Assembly: GCA_016711105.1 (NCBI GenBank)
Contig: JADJTO010000002.1
Coordinates: 248,001 to 312,000 of the forward strand
Length of the DNA stretch: 64,000 nt
Direction: 5' to 3'
Source of the DNA: Micropruina sp.
GTDB lineage: Bacteria > Actinomycetota > Actinomycetes > Propionibacteriales > Propionibacteriaceae
This document shows, one piece after another, positions 23,313 to 32,077 of the stretch. The first letter of the stretch is position 1, and every line of letters starts with the position of its first letter. Position numbers and translations under genes: made by a program. The notes under the pieces are model-generated. The model was not told where the DNA came from. It did not search any database and was given only the letters and a program-made list of their open reading frames with translations.

Positions 23313-24671
23313 CCGTAGACACCGCCGTGGGCGTGCCTGGATCAGGCAGCGTTCGTTCACCGACGACAACGAAGGGTGCATCGAAGGTCCAATCGCCGCG
23401 CACGGTGAAGGTGTGCGCTTCACGCAACGACGGAACGACCCGGACGCGACGCTCGAAGTCCTGAATCAACTTGAAGTAGCGCTCGTCCAAGTCCACCCCG
23501 GGCACTCCGGTCACGCTGGCGGTGAGCCGTCCGTCCTCGCCCAGGTCGAACGCGTCCGAGCGAAGCAGCATCAGCTCGTTGGTGGTCTTGACTGGCAGGA
23601 ACCGATCCCGTTCGACAGCGATCGCGGTTGCGCCGGCGAAGACCTCGATTGCCGCGCCCATCGCGGTCTCCAATTGCAGCACCTTGGGGGAGGTCTTGTC
23701 GGAGGGATCGACGTTCTTCTCGTTGCGGATCAGCGGCAGCCCAGAATTGAGCCGCGGCTCTTCAGCGAGGCTGCCAACTGCTCCAGATCCAGCCAGAGGT
23801 TGTTGCAGTGAAAGTACGGGTGGCGATGCTCGTCGGTGAAGTAGACCTGCTCCTCATCCGCGGTCTGCGCGGAGTCCCGCAGAATCAGCTGGCCGTCGCT
23901 CTTGCGGATGGCCAGATGCCCGCCCTTGCGGTCGTTGACCGTGCGGGTGCACACCTCCGCCGCATAAGGCGCTCCGGTCGAGGCGAACCAGCCGGCCAAC
24001 CGGGCGTCGGGGGCAGCGCCCAGGTTGTCGCCGTTGGCGACGCTCAAGTACTTCATTCCGGCTGCCAACAGGGCAGTGAGCAGGCCCGAGCCCTCCAACG
24101 CCGTGTAGAGGTCGCCGTGGCCGGGCGGGCACCACTCAAGGGATGGGTCGGCAGGCCATTCAACCGGCTCCAGGTTGTCCACCCGAATCTTCGGCTCGGC
24201 GTTCTGAACGAAGTCCTGCGGCAACCCGAGCACCTCCAGCTCCGGGTATCGGGCCAGGTAGTCGAGCGAGTCACCCTGGGTGCGGAAGGAGTTCATGAAC
24301 AGCAGCGGCAGCGGCGCGTCGTAGAGCTTCCGGGCGTAGAGGACCTGCTGCACGATCACATCGAGGAAGTTCTTCCCGTCACGCACCGACAGCAGCGACT
24401 TCGCCTTGTCGAGCCCCATGGACGTGCCGAGCCCCCCGTTGAGCTTGGCGATCACCGTCCGCTGGATGGCCTCACGAGCCTGCTGCGGATCGACCTCCAC
24501 GTCGGCCAGCTTCGGCGGATCGAGGAGGGGGTCGATCGTGTCCTCGCGGATGAGCCCCGAGGCGCCCGTTTCAGCCAGCCGGTAGTAGTGGGAGAAGACG
24601 TCCACTGCGGCAGCACTCGCACCAGCGGCGATCATTTTGGACTGGGCCAACTGGAGCCCTGCATCGCTCAT
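23305..24671 (-). pseudogene. UTP-glucose-1-phosphate uridylyltransferase, eukaryote-type, frameshifted
   Basis: Would make UDP-glucose from UTP and glucose-1-phosphate. The first 312 residues (23730-24671) include KLNGGLGTSMGLDKAKSL (nucleotide loop), NSFRTQGDSLDYL and SVANGDNLGA; the frame then breaks at about 23740, where GGCTG should read GGCCTG. The other frame continues LPLIRNEKNVDPSDKT..KVLQLETAMG, with VKTTNELMLLRSD, and ends at 23305. A single missing C explains it, so a sequence error is likely, as the enzyme is normally needed. It is the eukaryotic UGPase type (about 455 aa), not GalU. Confidence 0.85.
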
Positions 24672-24749
24672 GGACGAGACTCTAGTTTCGCTGGACTGCT
24701 GAGCGCACCATGTTCGACATCTCGTGGACGGAACTTGGGCAAAGAAAAC

Positions 24750-24824
24750 GAGAGCGGCGCCGATCGAAGGGCTTGAAGCCGTCTACCCACCCCCAGGAGA
24801 CATCATCAACCATGCGCCGCTCTC
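24750..24824. repeat. perfect 11-bp inverted repeat with 53-base spacer
   Basis: GAGAGCGGCGC at 24750-24760 and GCGCCGCTCTC at 24814-24824 in the 341-bp gap between the UGPase gene and tRNA-Arg. It could be a short folded RNA, the ends of a small mobile element relic or a regulator site. No direct repeat of target type is seen next to the ends. The rest of this gap holds only the short frame listed next. Confidence 0.6.
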
Positions 24825-24885
24825 TGATGAAGACTCTAGACCATCTGGCCGCCGTTTGCACACTCTGAAAGGTACTCTTTTCGAG

Positions 24886-24981
24886 ATGGCTCAGATTTCA
24901 ATCACCTTCTCGTCCGGGCGGGCGCACGCCGACGCCCTGGGAGGCGCGCCCAGTCGGCAGACGACGACCCCCAAGGCGTAG
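24886..24981 (+). CDS. possible leaderless small ORF upstream of tRNA-Arg
   Basis: A 31-codon frame, MAQISITFSSGRAHADALGG and on to PKA, begins at ATG 24886, seven bases after a TACTCT -10-like box (24873-24878), the spacing seen at many leaderless genes in this window. No -35 box is obvious. The product has no recognised family, and the coding evidence is only the start context. Confidence 0.28.
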   Translation: MAQISITFSSGRAHADALGGAPSRQTTTPKA

Positions 24982-25012
24982 ACTCGTCTGCCGGTGCCGA
25001 CTCGTCGACCCG

Positions 25013-25085
25013 GGCCCCATAGCTCAGGGGATAGAGCAGAGGTTTCCTAAACCTTGTGTCGCAAGTTCGAATCTTGCTGGGGCCG
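25013..25085 (+). tRNA. tRNA-Arg (anticodon CCT)
   Basis: Acceptor GGCCCCA with TGGGGCC, D-arm GCTC/GAGC, anticodon loop TTCCTAA with CCT, T-loop TTCGAAT. The 3' CCA is encoded at 25086-25088. tRNA-Arg(CCT) is a common integration site, and an integrase relic follows within 130 bp. Confidence 0.95.
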
Positions 25086-25214
25086 CCATCACAAACTTGG
25101 CCTGACAAGGCAAAACAGGTCTGCCATAGGTGGCTTAGATCGAACAATCCTCACTCAAGTCGGGGATTGGCACGGTCCTGGTCGGTGTGTGGTCGGTGCT
25201 CGTAGCGTGCTGCT

Positions 25215-25395
25215 TCAGCGTGACGCACTGTCTCGGGCCTTCTCGATGTCTGTTTCGAGCCGGTTGGCGACGCTGTCGAGGTCGCTCGTGAAGAAGCCCG
25301 GGTAGTGCTGGAGGGTGATGGATTGGTTCTCGTGACAGAGCATGGCGGCCACTGTGTCGACGGACCGACCCTGGTGTGCGGCCACTCCCGGACGC
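25215..25395 (-). pseudogene. tyrosine recombinase (integrase) C-terminal relic
   Basis: Minus-strand translation gives AHQGRSVDTVAAMLCHENQS, then ITLQHYPGFFTSDLDSVANR and a short tail to TGA at 25217. This is the end of a tyrosine recombinase: the G/C-H-x-x-x-x-T segment and the catalytic tyrosine in QHYPGFF. Everything upstream (the R-H-R box and core-binding domain) is missing. Its place beside tRNA-Arg marks an old integrated element that has been lost. Confidence 0.65.
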
Positions 25396-25500
25396 CAGCG
25401 TCGACTTGCCCACCTGCCTGAGCCCCTGGATCACGATGAGCGTGTCGGTCAGCGCTTCTCTGATCCGAGGTTGCGGGAACCGATCTCTTAAGGCGGCCAT
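25385..25500 (-). pseudogene. fragment of a P-loop ATPase (AAA/DUF4143-like)
   Basis: A frame starting at ATG 25500 reads MAALRDRFPQPRIREALTD, then TLIVIQGLRQVGKSTLAS. The last part is a Walker A motif of the G-x-R-Q-V-G-K-S/T-T type found at the start of AAA/DUF4143 ATPases. Similarity stops within about 15 residues after the motif, where the integrase relic begins in another frame. It appears to be a short leftover joined to the relic by deletion. Confidence 0.4.
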
Positions 25501-25707
25501 GGCCCGATCCAGGCCAAGGGTTCGCCGATCTTCGGCCTTCGTTTCGCCGATTTGCGGTTCCTCGCTGGCCGCGTCTCCGATCCAGAACGCACAGTGCCAC
25601 GGCTGGGAATCGGCTCGGGGCATCCATTGTCAGACGATTGACGGGGAGAGGTGAGTCCTGCCTGAGGACCCTTGAGGCTAGGCCGCCCCCGGAGGTAAGG
25701 TCCGCGC

Positions 25708-26654
25708 ATGAAGGGGGCTGATGGGGACATCGGCATGCCAAGTCCGTCGGAGTCGTTCCCGCCGCTGGACGGCGTCGAGCACCGATTCGTGGAACTCCCC
25801 GGCCTACGGGTGCACGTGGCGGAGGCCGGGGCCGGCGAGCCGCTGATACTGCTGCACGGCTTTCCTGAGCACTGGTGGGGTTGGCGGAAGGTCATTCCCG
25901 CTTTGGCCGAGCATTACCACCTCGTGGCGCCAGACCTGCGCGGCGCCGGCTGGACTGACGCACCAGGGCACGGCTACACCGAGGGGCAACTCGTGGCGGA
26001 CGTCGTCGCCCTCCTCGACACCCTTGGGCTGGACCGGGTTCACCTGGTCGGCCTCGACATCGGTGGCATCCTGGGGTACCGGCTTTGCCTGGATCATCCT
26101 GAGCGGGTCCGGCGGTTCATCTGCATTGCCGCCCCGCACCCGTACCCGGCGCTGTCGGTACGCGCGCTTCTCCGCTTGCTGGCCAAGGTGTGGCGCTTGT
26201 GGCCACGCTTCGTCATCACGCTCCCCTACTCGGGCCTCGGCTCATCGGCGGGGGGCGACAGCTCTTGGCGCGTCACCTGCTACTTGAGAGCGCGGCCGAC
26301 CCCGATGTCTGGTCCAGTGACGACGTCGAGCTTTTCCTGGGCCGGCTCCGGGATCCGGCCCGCGCCCGGGACGCGGTCGCACTCTTCCGTTCCCTCGCCA
26401 TCGACGTGAACAATCGCGCGGCGGCCGGTGCCTACCGTGGGACGCGGTTGGTCACGCCCACCCTCGTGCTCTACGGCACCGTGCTTGACGAGGGCGACCG
26501 AGACGCCACCGGCCACCCCGGACTCCTGCGTGGTTACGAGCCGTATGCCGACGCCCTCACGCTCGCCCACGTCCCCAAGTCGGGCTACTACCTCGCCGAA
26601 GAGCAGCCGGAGGCCGTTATCCGACACGTGCTCGACTTCCTGGCCCGTTCCTGA
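25708..26654 (+). pseudogene. alpha/beta hydrolase (epoxide hydrolase-like), frameshifted and lacking the catalytic histidine
   Basis: The first frame (to about 26240) has HGFPEHWWGW (oxyanion region) and nucleophile motif VGLDIGGILG, the Asp of epoxide hydrolases. The second frame, from about 26240, continues GPRLIGGGRQLLARHLLLES to the end at 26654. The expected C-terminal G-H-F/x active-site histidine is replaced: HVPKSGYYLAEEQPEAV has Tyr where His is usual (TAC for CAC). A frameshift plus loss of a catalytic residue suggests true decay, next to other relics. GGAGG is 15 bases before the ATG at 25708. Confidence 0.75.
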
Positions 26655-26976
26655 CAATCGCCCACACCGGCGCCCAGACCGGCTTGAGGCCCTCTGGGCA
26701 ACTCCCTGTCGGCAGCGGCCCGGGCCTTGCGATCCTGGGCGGCATGCCAACCGCAGCCGATCGGGAGAAAGGCACTCGCAAAGCCTTGAAATCCCCGACC
26801 CTTCCGCTTGTCGATACACCTAACTCCGGTTGTGCGTGACTCCTCAGGTTGCTCCCGTGCGGATCCGACCTGGGAGATTCGGCCTCCTAGTGCCAGACCA
26901 TGTCGAGAACCCCGGACGGCCTCCGTCCCAGGGATGAGCGCGTCCACAATGGGACGCACATCACAAGGAGACCGAC
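26655..26976. other. intergenic region, no gene seen
   Basis: 322 bp between the decayed hydrolase and the DGPF gene. Frames on both strands lack family resemblance or good starts. The only visible functional site is AAGGAG at 26965-26970 before the next ATG. The promoter for the DGPF-sigma factor pair must lie here; no clear -35/-10 pair is recognised. Confidence 0.5.
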
Positions 26977-27390
26977 ATGGCCAAGTACCTGTTGTTGAAG
27001 CACTACCGCCGCAACTCCGGCCCGGAGAGCGTCGTCGACGTCCCGATGCAGGAGTGGTCGCCGGCGGAGATCGACGCGCACATGACCTACATGAGCGACT
27101 TCGCTGCCCGGCTCGAGCGCTCCGGCGAGTTCGTCGACGGTCAGGCGCTGGCGCCGGAGGGCACCTTCGTCCGGTACGACGGGGCGGGCCGGCCGCCGGT
27201 CACCGACTGGCCGTTCGCTGAGACCAAGGATCTGATCGCTGGCTGGATGGTGATCGACGTCGACTCCTACGAGCGGGCCATCGAGCTTGCCGGGGAGCTG
27301 TCCGCCGCGCCGGGGAAGAACGGCGACCCGATCTACGAGTGGCTCGAGGTGCGGCCCTTCCTGACCGAGCCGCCGACGGTCACCGAATGA
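26977..27390 (+). CDS. DGPF/YCII-related domain protein
   Basis: Small cytosolic protein of 137 aa with the YCII-related fold: MAKYLLLKHYRR opens the first strand, and DWPFAETKDLIAGWMVIDVD carries the DGPF-type motif (here DWPF). Such proteins are nearly always next to ECF42 sigma factors, and the sigma gene here overlaps its stop by four bases. The biochemical role of the family is unknown; co-regulation with the sigma factor is expected. Confidence 0.88.
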   Translation: MAKYLLLKHYRRNSGPESVVDVPMQEWSPAEIDAHMTYMSDFAARLERSGEFVDGQALAPEGTFVRYDGAGRPPVTDWPFAETKDLIAGWMVIDVDSYERAIELAGELSAAPGKNGDPIYEWLEVRPFLTEPPTVTE

Positions 27391-28547
27391 CCGACCCGCC
27401 GAGCGAGGCCCTGCTGCGGGACCTCACCCCGGCGGTGCTGGGAATCCTCGTCCGTCGTGGAGCCGACTTCGCGACGGCCGAGGACGCCGTCCAGGAAGCC
27501 TTGCTGTCGGCCGTCCAGACCTGGCCCGCCGACCCGCCCCGCGATCCGAAGGGCTGGTTGGTCACGGTCGCCTGGCGCAAGTTCCTCGACGACGTCAGAG
27601 CCGATACCGCCCGACGCGGACGGGAACAGCGGCTGCTCGCCCAACCCTCGCCCGGCCCGACTGAGGTCGACGATGACACCCTCGAGCTATATCTTCGCTG
27701 CGCCCACCCCGCGCTGACCGCCGCCTCCGCGGTCGCCCTCACCCTGCGGGCGGTCGGTGGCCTCACCACCCGCCAGATCGCCGCCGCGTACCTCGTCCCT
27801 GAGGCCACGATGGCGCAGCGGATCAGTCGGGCCAAACGCACCGTCAGCGACGTCCGCTTCGACCAGCTGGGAGACCTGCGGACGGTCTTGACCACGCTCT
27901 ACCTGGTGTTCAACGAGGGCTACTCCGGGGATGTCGATCTCGTGGCGGAGGCGATTCGGTTGACCCGGCAGCTCGCCTCGATCAGCGACGAGCCTGAGGT
28001 GGCTGGGCTGCTGGCCTTGATGCTGCTGCACCACGCCCGGCGTGACGCTCGCACCGACTCCACCGGGCGGCTGGTGCCGCTCGCGCAGCAGGACCGGTCC
28101 CGCTGGCGTACTGACCTGATCACCGAAGGGGTCGGCCTGCTGCAGGGTGCCCTGGACCGTGACCGAATCGGCCCCTACCAGGCTCAAGCCGCGATCGCCG
28201 CCCTGCACGCCGACGCTCGGACCGCCGAGGAAACCGACCGGGTGCAGATCGTCGAGTGGTACGACGAACTGCTCGCCTTGACAGACTCGCCGATCGTCCG
28301 GCTCAACCGTGCCGTCGCCGTTGGTGAGGCGGACGGGGCCTCGGCCGGCCTGGCCGCCCTCGGCCAGATCGACGCGTCCATCCCCCGGTACGCCGCGGTT
28401 GCCGCGTACCTGCACGAGAAGGGTGGCAACCTCACCACCGCGGCCCGGCTCTACGTCGACGCCGCCCGGCTGGCCACCAACCTGGCCGAGCGTGATCACC
28501 TCACTCGGCAGGCCGCACGGCTCAACCACGCTCTGGGGACGAACTAA
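27387..28547 (+). CDS. ECF42-type RNA polymerase sigma factor with C-terminal extension
   Basis: 386 aa. Region 2 is within the first 75 residues (GADFATAEDAVQEALLSAV, WLVTVAWRKFLDDVR), and region 4 at about 110-165 (LTTRQIAAAYLVPEATMAQR). A ~200-residue helical extension follows with LVFNEGYSG and TPR-like repeats, typical of the ECF42 group, where the extension replaces an anti-sigma factor. ATG 27387 overlaps the DGPF stop (ATGA). It should drive its own DGPF-sigma operon; the signal is unknown. Confidence 0.9.
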   Translation: MTDPPSEALLRDLTPAVLGILVRRGADFATAEDAVQEALLSAVQTWPADPPRDPKGWLVTVAWRKFLDDVRADTARRGREQRLLAQPSPGPTEVDDDTLELYLRCAHPALTAASAVALTLRAVGGLTTRQIAAAYLVPEATMAQRISRAKRTVSDVRFDQLGDLRTVLTTLYLVFNEGYSGDVDLVAEAIRLTRQLASISDEPEVAGLLALMLLHHARRDARTDSTGRLVPLAQQDRSRWRTDLITEGVGLLQGALDRDRIGPYQAQAAIAALHADARTAEETDRVQIVEWYDELLALTDSPIVRLNRAVAVGEADGASAGLAALGQIDASIPRYAAVAAYLHEKGGNLTTAARLYVDAARLATNLAERDHLTRQAARLNHALGTN

Positions 28548-28620
28548 TCCAAGCGGCGCTCCCAGGCCACCGTCAGTGGCAACGCACCATTTGCCGACGG
28601 CTGGGCGGGTGCCATCATGA

Positions 28621-28662
28621 CGACAGTCCCCGGCGCCCGAAGCGGGGCGCCGGGGACTGTCG
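28621..28662. terminator. strong hairpin between convergent sigma-factor and secreted-protein genes
   Basis: An 18-bp perfect stem: 28621-28638 (CGACAGTCCCCGGCGCCC) pairs with 28645-28662, loop GAAGCG. No long T-run on either side, as is frequent in high-GC actinobacteria. It is located between two converging genes. Confidence 0.8.
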
Positions 28663-28682
28663 GTCCCAGTTGTGCGGTGCCG

Positions 28683-29192
28683 TCAGAGTCCAAGGCCGGT
28701 GAGCAGCCGGTTGAGCAGTGCGGAGATGCCGGTCAGCGGTCCGTCGCGATCCAGCAGCCCAGCAACAGCGCAGAGAAGGTTGCCGAGCAGGTTCCCCGCG
28801 CCGGGTACGGCGGTGATGTCCAGGTGGACTTCGTCGAGGTCGACGACCAACCCCAGGACGTCAAGGTGCAGCGGCCCGAGGTCCAGATCGAGGATGGTGC
28901 AGGCGTCGTTGACCTGCGCCACGTCAATGACGGAGGTGAAGGTATCCGTGATTGGCAGGCCGTCGAGCATGCCGGTGATGGTGCCGGTCAGCTGAAGGGC
29001 GCCGTCGACCGCCGAGACTGTCAGGTTGCTGAGCTGACCAACGAAGTCGGTTCCGGTCACGGGAAGGCTTGTGGCTGCTGGCTGTGCTTGGACGACGGTG
29101 ACGGCGTGGGCCGTCGCAGCCGGGAGTAGGCCGAATGTCGCGGTGAGGGCGAGCGCAACTCCTGCGCCAGCAACCCTGATCCGTTTGTTCAT
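28683..29192 (-). CDS. secreted protein of unknown function, Leu/Asp-rich repeats
   Basis: 169 aa with a clear signal peptide (KRIRVAGAGVALALTATFGL, cleavage after ATAHA). The mature part contains LHLDVLGLVVDLDEVHLDIT and PGAGNLLGNLLCAVAGLLD, a pattern recurring in exported actinobacterial proteins without assigned function. ATG 29192 is chosen because the signal peptide begins there; the longer frame has no coding character. Divergent from arsR with 186 bp between starts. Confidence 0.75.
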   Translation of the reverse strand: MNKRIRVAGAGVALALTATFGLLPAATAHAVTVVQAQPAATSLPVTGTDFVGQLSNLTVSAVDGALQLTGTITGMLDGLPITDTFTSVIDVAQVNDACTILDLDLGPLHLDVLGLVVDLDEVHLDITAVPGAGNLLGNLLCAVAGLLDRDGPLTGISALLNRLLTGLGL

Positions 29193-29378
29193 GGTGGTAG
29201 TCCCTTCGGTTGTCGTTCGGTTGTCCTTCCGTTGTCCTTCCGTACCCTCACTTGCCCCGGCAAAACCCGCCGACTCGCCTCTCCCGCCGAGCGGGCCACC
29301 CAGAAGTGGCCCTCTACCCCTAGGCGTGACCCGAACGGAGACATTTGATATTTGTCTAATCCGTGGCACCATGGCTTC

Positions 29379-29738
29379 ATGCCCAAGGCCTTGCCGATGC
29401 TGCTGGACACCCAGCCGATCTGTTGCCCGACCCTCGAAGGCCCGGTCCTGCTTTCTGAGGCTGAGGCGACGGCACTAGCGATCCGGCTGAAGGCGCTTGC
29501 AGACCCGGCCAGGCTCCGGCTGGTCAGTTACTTGCTCGACCGGCTAGGCCCTGGTGCGTCCACCCGGGAGCTGGCGCCCATCCTGGATCTCACCGAACCC
29601 ACGGTGAGCCACCATCTGCGCACGCTGCTCGACTCAGGTTTGGTGGCCAAGCATCGTCAGGGCGCAACCGTCTACTACCGAGTCATACCCGAGGCGATCA
29701 AGGCGATCGCCGGCGTCCTCCGCATCACCTGCTGCTAA
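29379..29738 (+). CDS. arsR: ArsR family arsenite-responsive repressor
   Basis: Winged-helix repressor of 119 aa from ATG 29379. HTH: STRELAPILDLTEPTVSHHL; wing after GATVYYRV. A vicinal Cys pair in PICCPTLEG near the N-terminus and another at the C-terminus (RITCC) are candidate As(III) ligands, resembling the actinobacterial CgArsR type where N-terminal CC takes part. It heads a unit with arsM 12 bases downstream. The AT-rich stretch 29339-29362 upstream, with TTTGATATTTGTC, is a likely operator and promoter. An in-frame ATG at 29352 is a possible earlier start. Confidence 0.87.
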   Translation: MPKALPMLLDTQPICCPTLEGPVLLSEAEATALAIRLKALADPARLRLVSYLLDRLGPGASTRELAPILDLTEPTVSHHLRTLLDSGLVAKHRQGATVYYRVIPEAIKAIAGVLRITCC

Positions 29739-29750
29739 AGGAGATTTCAG

Positions 29751-30548
29751 ATGAACACCATCAAGAACGACGAGATCCGACAGGCCGTCCGCGAAACCTA
29801 CGGCCAGATCGCCGAGACCAGTTCGAGTTGCTGCGGCACCACTTCCTGCTGCACTCCGAGCGCCCAGCAGCCGCAACTGCTATCGCTCCAACTCGGCTAC
29901 GCGCCCCAGGACCTGATCGCCGTCCCGGACGGCGCGAACCTGGGTCTGGGCTGCGGCAATCCGCAGGCGATCGCCGACCTCAAGCCTGGCGAGGTCGTCC
30001 TCGACCTGGGCAGCGGCGCGGGCTTCGATTGCTTCCTGGCCGCCACCCAGGTTGGCCCCAGTGGCCACGTGATCGGCGTCGACATGACTCCCCAGATGAT
30101 CACCAAGGCCCGCGCGAACGTCAACCAGGACGGCTACGCCAACGTTGAGTTCCGGCTCGGCGAGATCGAGCACCTGCCCGTGGCCGATGCCAGCGTGGAC
30201 GTGATCATCTCCAACTGCGTGATCAACCTCTCCCCCGACAAGCCAAGAGTCTTCGCCGAAGCCTTCCGGGTCCTTCGGCCAGGGGGCCGGCTCGCTGTCT
30301 CGGACGTCGTCGCTTTCGCCCCGATCCCGGACGATGCGCGTGACGATCTGGAGCTCCTGTCCAGCTGCGTCTCCGGCGCCGAAGACGCCGGGGTGGTCGC
30401 CCAACTGCTCCGCGAAGCAGGGTTCGACGGGGTGGTCGTGACTGCGAACCAGGAGAGCAAGTCCTTCATGGCGGATTGGGCCCCCGGCGCTCCGATCACC
30501 GACTACGTCGTCTCCGCAGCGATCCAAGCAGACAAACCCGCGGCCTGA
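29751..30548 (+). CDS. arsM: arsenite S-adenosylmethionine methyltransferase
   Basis: ArsM of 265 aa, methylating As(III) to volatile or less retained methylarsenicals. SAM motif VLDLGSGAGFDCFL; the three arsenic-binding cysteines are in GLGCGNP, ISNCVINLS and SSCVSGA. An extra Cys-rich N-terminal patch SSSCCGTTSCC is present. AAAGGAG lies 9 bases before the ATG. Coupled with arsR, but no arsenite efflux pump gene follows, so detoxification here depends on methylation. Confidence 0.92.
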   Translation: MNTIKNDEIRQAVRETYGQIAETSSSCCGTTSCCTPSAQQPQLLSLQLGYAPQDLIAVPDGANLGLGCGNPQAIADLKPGEVVLDLGSGAGFDCFLAATQVGPSGHVIGVDMTPQMITKARANVNQDGYANVEFRLGEIEHLPVADASVDVIISNCVINLSPDKPRVFAEAFRVLRPGGRLAVSDVVAFAPIPDDARDDLELLSSCVSGAEDAGVVAQLLREAGFDGVVVTANQESKSFMADWAPGAPITDYVVSAAIQADKPAA

Positions 30549-30656
30549 CCCACCACCTCCGCCTGACTGCATCCGAAGAGTCCTCTCAGAATCCTCTGAC
30601 TGGGCGGCGCTAGGCCGGGCCGACTCGTACCGTGGAGAAGACAAAGGGGTCCTGAG

Positions 30657-31286
30657 ATGAATCGATATCTGCGCTGCCTCACGCTGGGTGTGGCTCTGGT
30701 GCTCACCGCCTGCACCACCCCACCTTTGACCAGCCCGCCGGCGTCCACGACTGTCACCACAGCGCCGGTCAGCTCACCGACGGCCACACCGACAGCGCCC
30801 ACCCCGTCCGCCCCGGACACCTCGGCGACGCTGAGGGTGACGCTCTACTTCAGCAACACCGTGCTGGACCCTGGGGCCAGTGAGTGCTCCCAGGTGTACG
30901 CCGTCCATCGGACGATTCCTGAGGCGAGTGACGTGCTGACGGCAACGCTGAAGGAACTCTTGGCCGGACCAACCGCGGCTGAAAAGGCGCAGGGTTACGG
31001 CTCCTGGTTCTCCGCCGCGACCGCCCAGTCGCTCCTGAAGGCCAGAACCTCCGCCAACACCAGCTACGTCAATCTCAACGACATCCGGACGGTCATCCCC
31101 AACGCCAGCACGTCGTGCGGAAGCGCAGCCCTGCTCGCGCAGCTCAAGACGACCGCCCAACAGGCGGCGATGACGCCCCGCGTGCTGTACGCGATCAAGG
31201 GCCAACCGTCGACCTTCTGGGAGTGGCTGCAAATGGACTGCGATGCCTCCAACGACAACTGTGATCCGACACCCTTCGCCAGCTGA
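30657..31286 (+). CDS. GerMN-domain lipoprotein
   Basis: Lipoprotein of 209 aa with lipobox LTAC (C19), a Thr/Pro-rich linker of about 35 residues, and a GerMN domain (LYFSN..., ELLAGPTAAEKAQGYGSWFS, SYVNLND). GerMN domains occur in sporulation protein GerM and actinobacterial LpqB, and probably bind peptidoglycan or partner proteins on the outer face of the membrane. It stands alone between arsM and the cytidylyltransferase gene. Exact function unknown. Confidence 0.82.
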   Translation: MNRYLRCLTLGVALVLTACTTPPLTSPPASTTVTTAPVSSPTATPTAPTPSAPDTSATLRVTLYFSNTVLDPGASECSQVYAVHRTIPEASDVLTATLKELLAGPTAAEKAQGYGSWFSAATAQSLLKARTSANTSYVNLNDIRTVIPNASTSCGSAALLAQLKTTAQQAAMTPRVLYAIKGQPSTFWEWLQMDCDASNDNCDPTPFAS

Positions 31287-31391
31287 CCTGCACTCACAAC
31301 GCTAGAGTGCCGGTGATCCCACCCCGCGCCGCCCTGCCCTCAATTGAGCCCGTGGTGGCGATCGCCTGGTGGGCAAGGAGAGGATCGGATC

Positions 31392-32069
31392 GTGACCGAC
31401 ATCATTTGCGTGATCCCCGTGCGAGGCGGCTCCAAGGGCATCCCGCGCAAGAACCTGTTGCCGATCGCCGGCAAACCCTTGGTCGCCTGGAGCATCGAGC
31501 AAGCCTTGGCGGTTCCCGGTCTCCGGGTGATCGTCTCCACCGAGGATGCCGAGATCGCCGAGGTCTCGCGAACTGCTGGCGCCGAGGTGATTGATCGTCC
31601 GATGGAACTAGCTCAGGACACGACAGCGTCGGAGCCCGTGATCGAGCACGTCATCGAGACCCTCACGGCTCGGGGTGAGCGGCCCCGTGTGGTGATGTTC
31701 CTCCAAGCCACCTCCCCCGTCCGGTTACCCGGCACGCTGGCCCGCGCTCTGGCCGAGTTCGAGGACACCGGCGCCGATGCTCTGGTCGGGGTCATCGCGG
31801 AGACGCCGTTCCTGTGGAACCTGGCCCATCCGGCCACCGCCGATTACGACTACACCAGCCGCCCGCGGCGCCAAGAAATTTCGGCAGAGGCGATGAAGTA
31901 CCGCGAGAACGGTTCGATCTACGTCACCCGGACGGAGATCTATGAGACCTTGCACAACCGGCTCGGCGGCCACATCGAGCTGTTTGTGATGGAGCAGGTC
32001 GAAGCCACCGACATTGACACCCCGGTCGACTTCGCTCACGCCGAGAAGCTGCTGGCCACCCTGCGCTGA
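31392..32069 (+). CDS. acylneuraminate cytidylyltransferase family protein
   Basis: 225-aa nucleotidyltransferase. ICVIPVRGGSKGIPRKNLLP is the CTP-binding signature of the NeuA/KdsB fold; MFLQATSPVR and the late DIDTPVDFAHAE motif with metal-binding Asp confirm it. It activates a nonulosonic or related acid sugar as a CMP conjugate for surface glycans. GTG 31392 is preceded by AAGGAGAGG. No sialic acid synthase is nearby, so the sugar is not known. It converges on the glycosyl-1-phosphate transferase gene. Confidence 0.85.
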   Translation: MTDIICVIPVRGGSKGIPRKNLLPIAGKPLVAWSIEQALAVPGLRVIVSTEDAEIAEVSRTAGAEVIDRPMELAQDTTASEPVIEHVIETLTARGERPRVVMFLQATSPVRLPGTLARALAEFEDTGADALVGVIAETPFLWNLAHPATADYDYTSRPRRQEISAEAMKYRENGSIYVTRTEIYETLHNRLGGHIELFVMEQVEATDIDTPVDFAHAEKLLATLR

Positions 32070-32077
32070 GGCGCTCC

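Noticed and set aside
23007..23423. Longer start for the small hypothetical gene at ATG 23423
   Set aside because: The region upstream of 23312 is in use by the UGPase frame, and GTG 23312 gives a natural overlap start.
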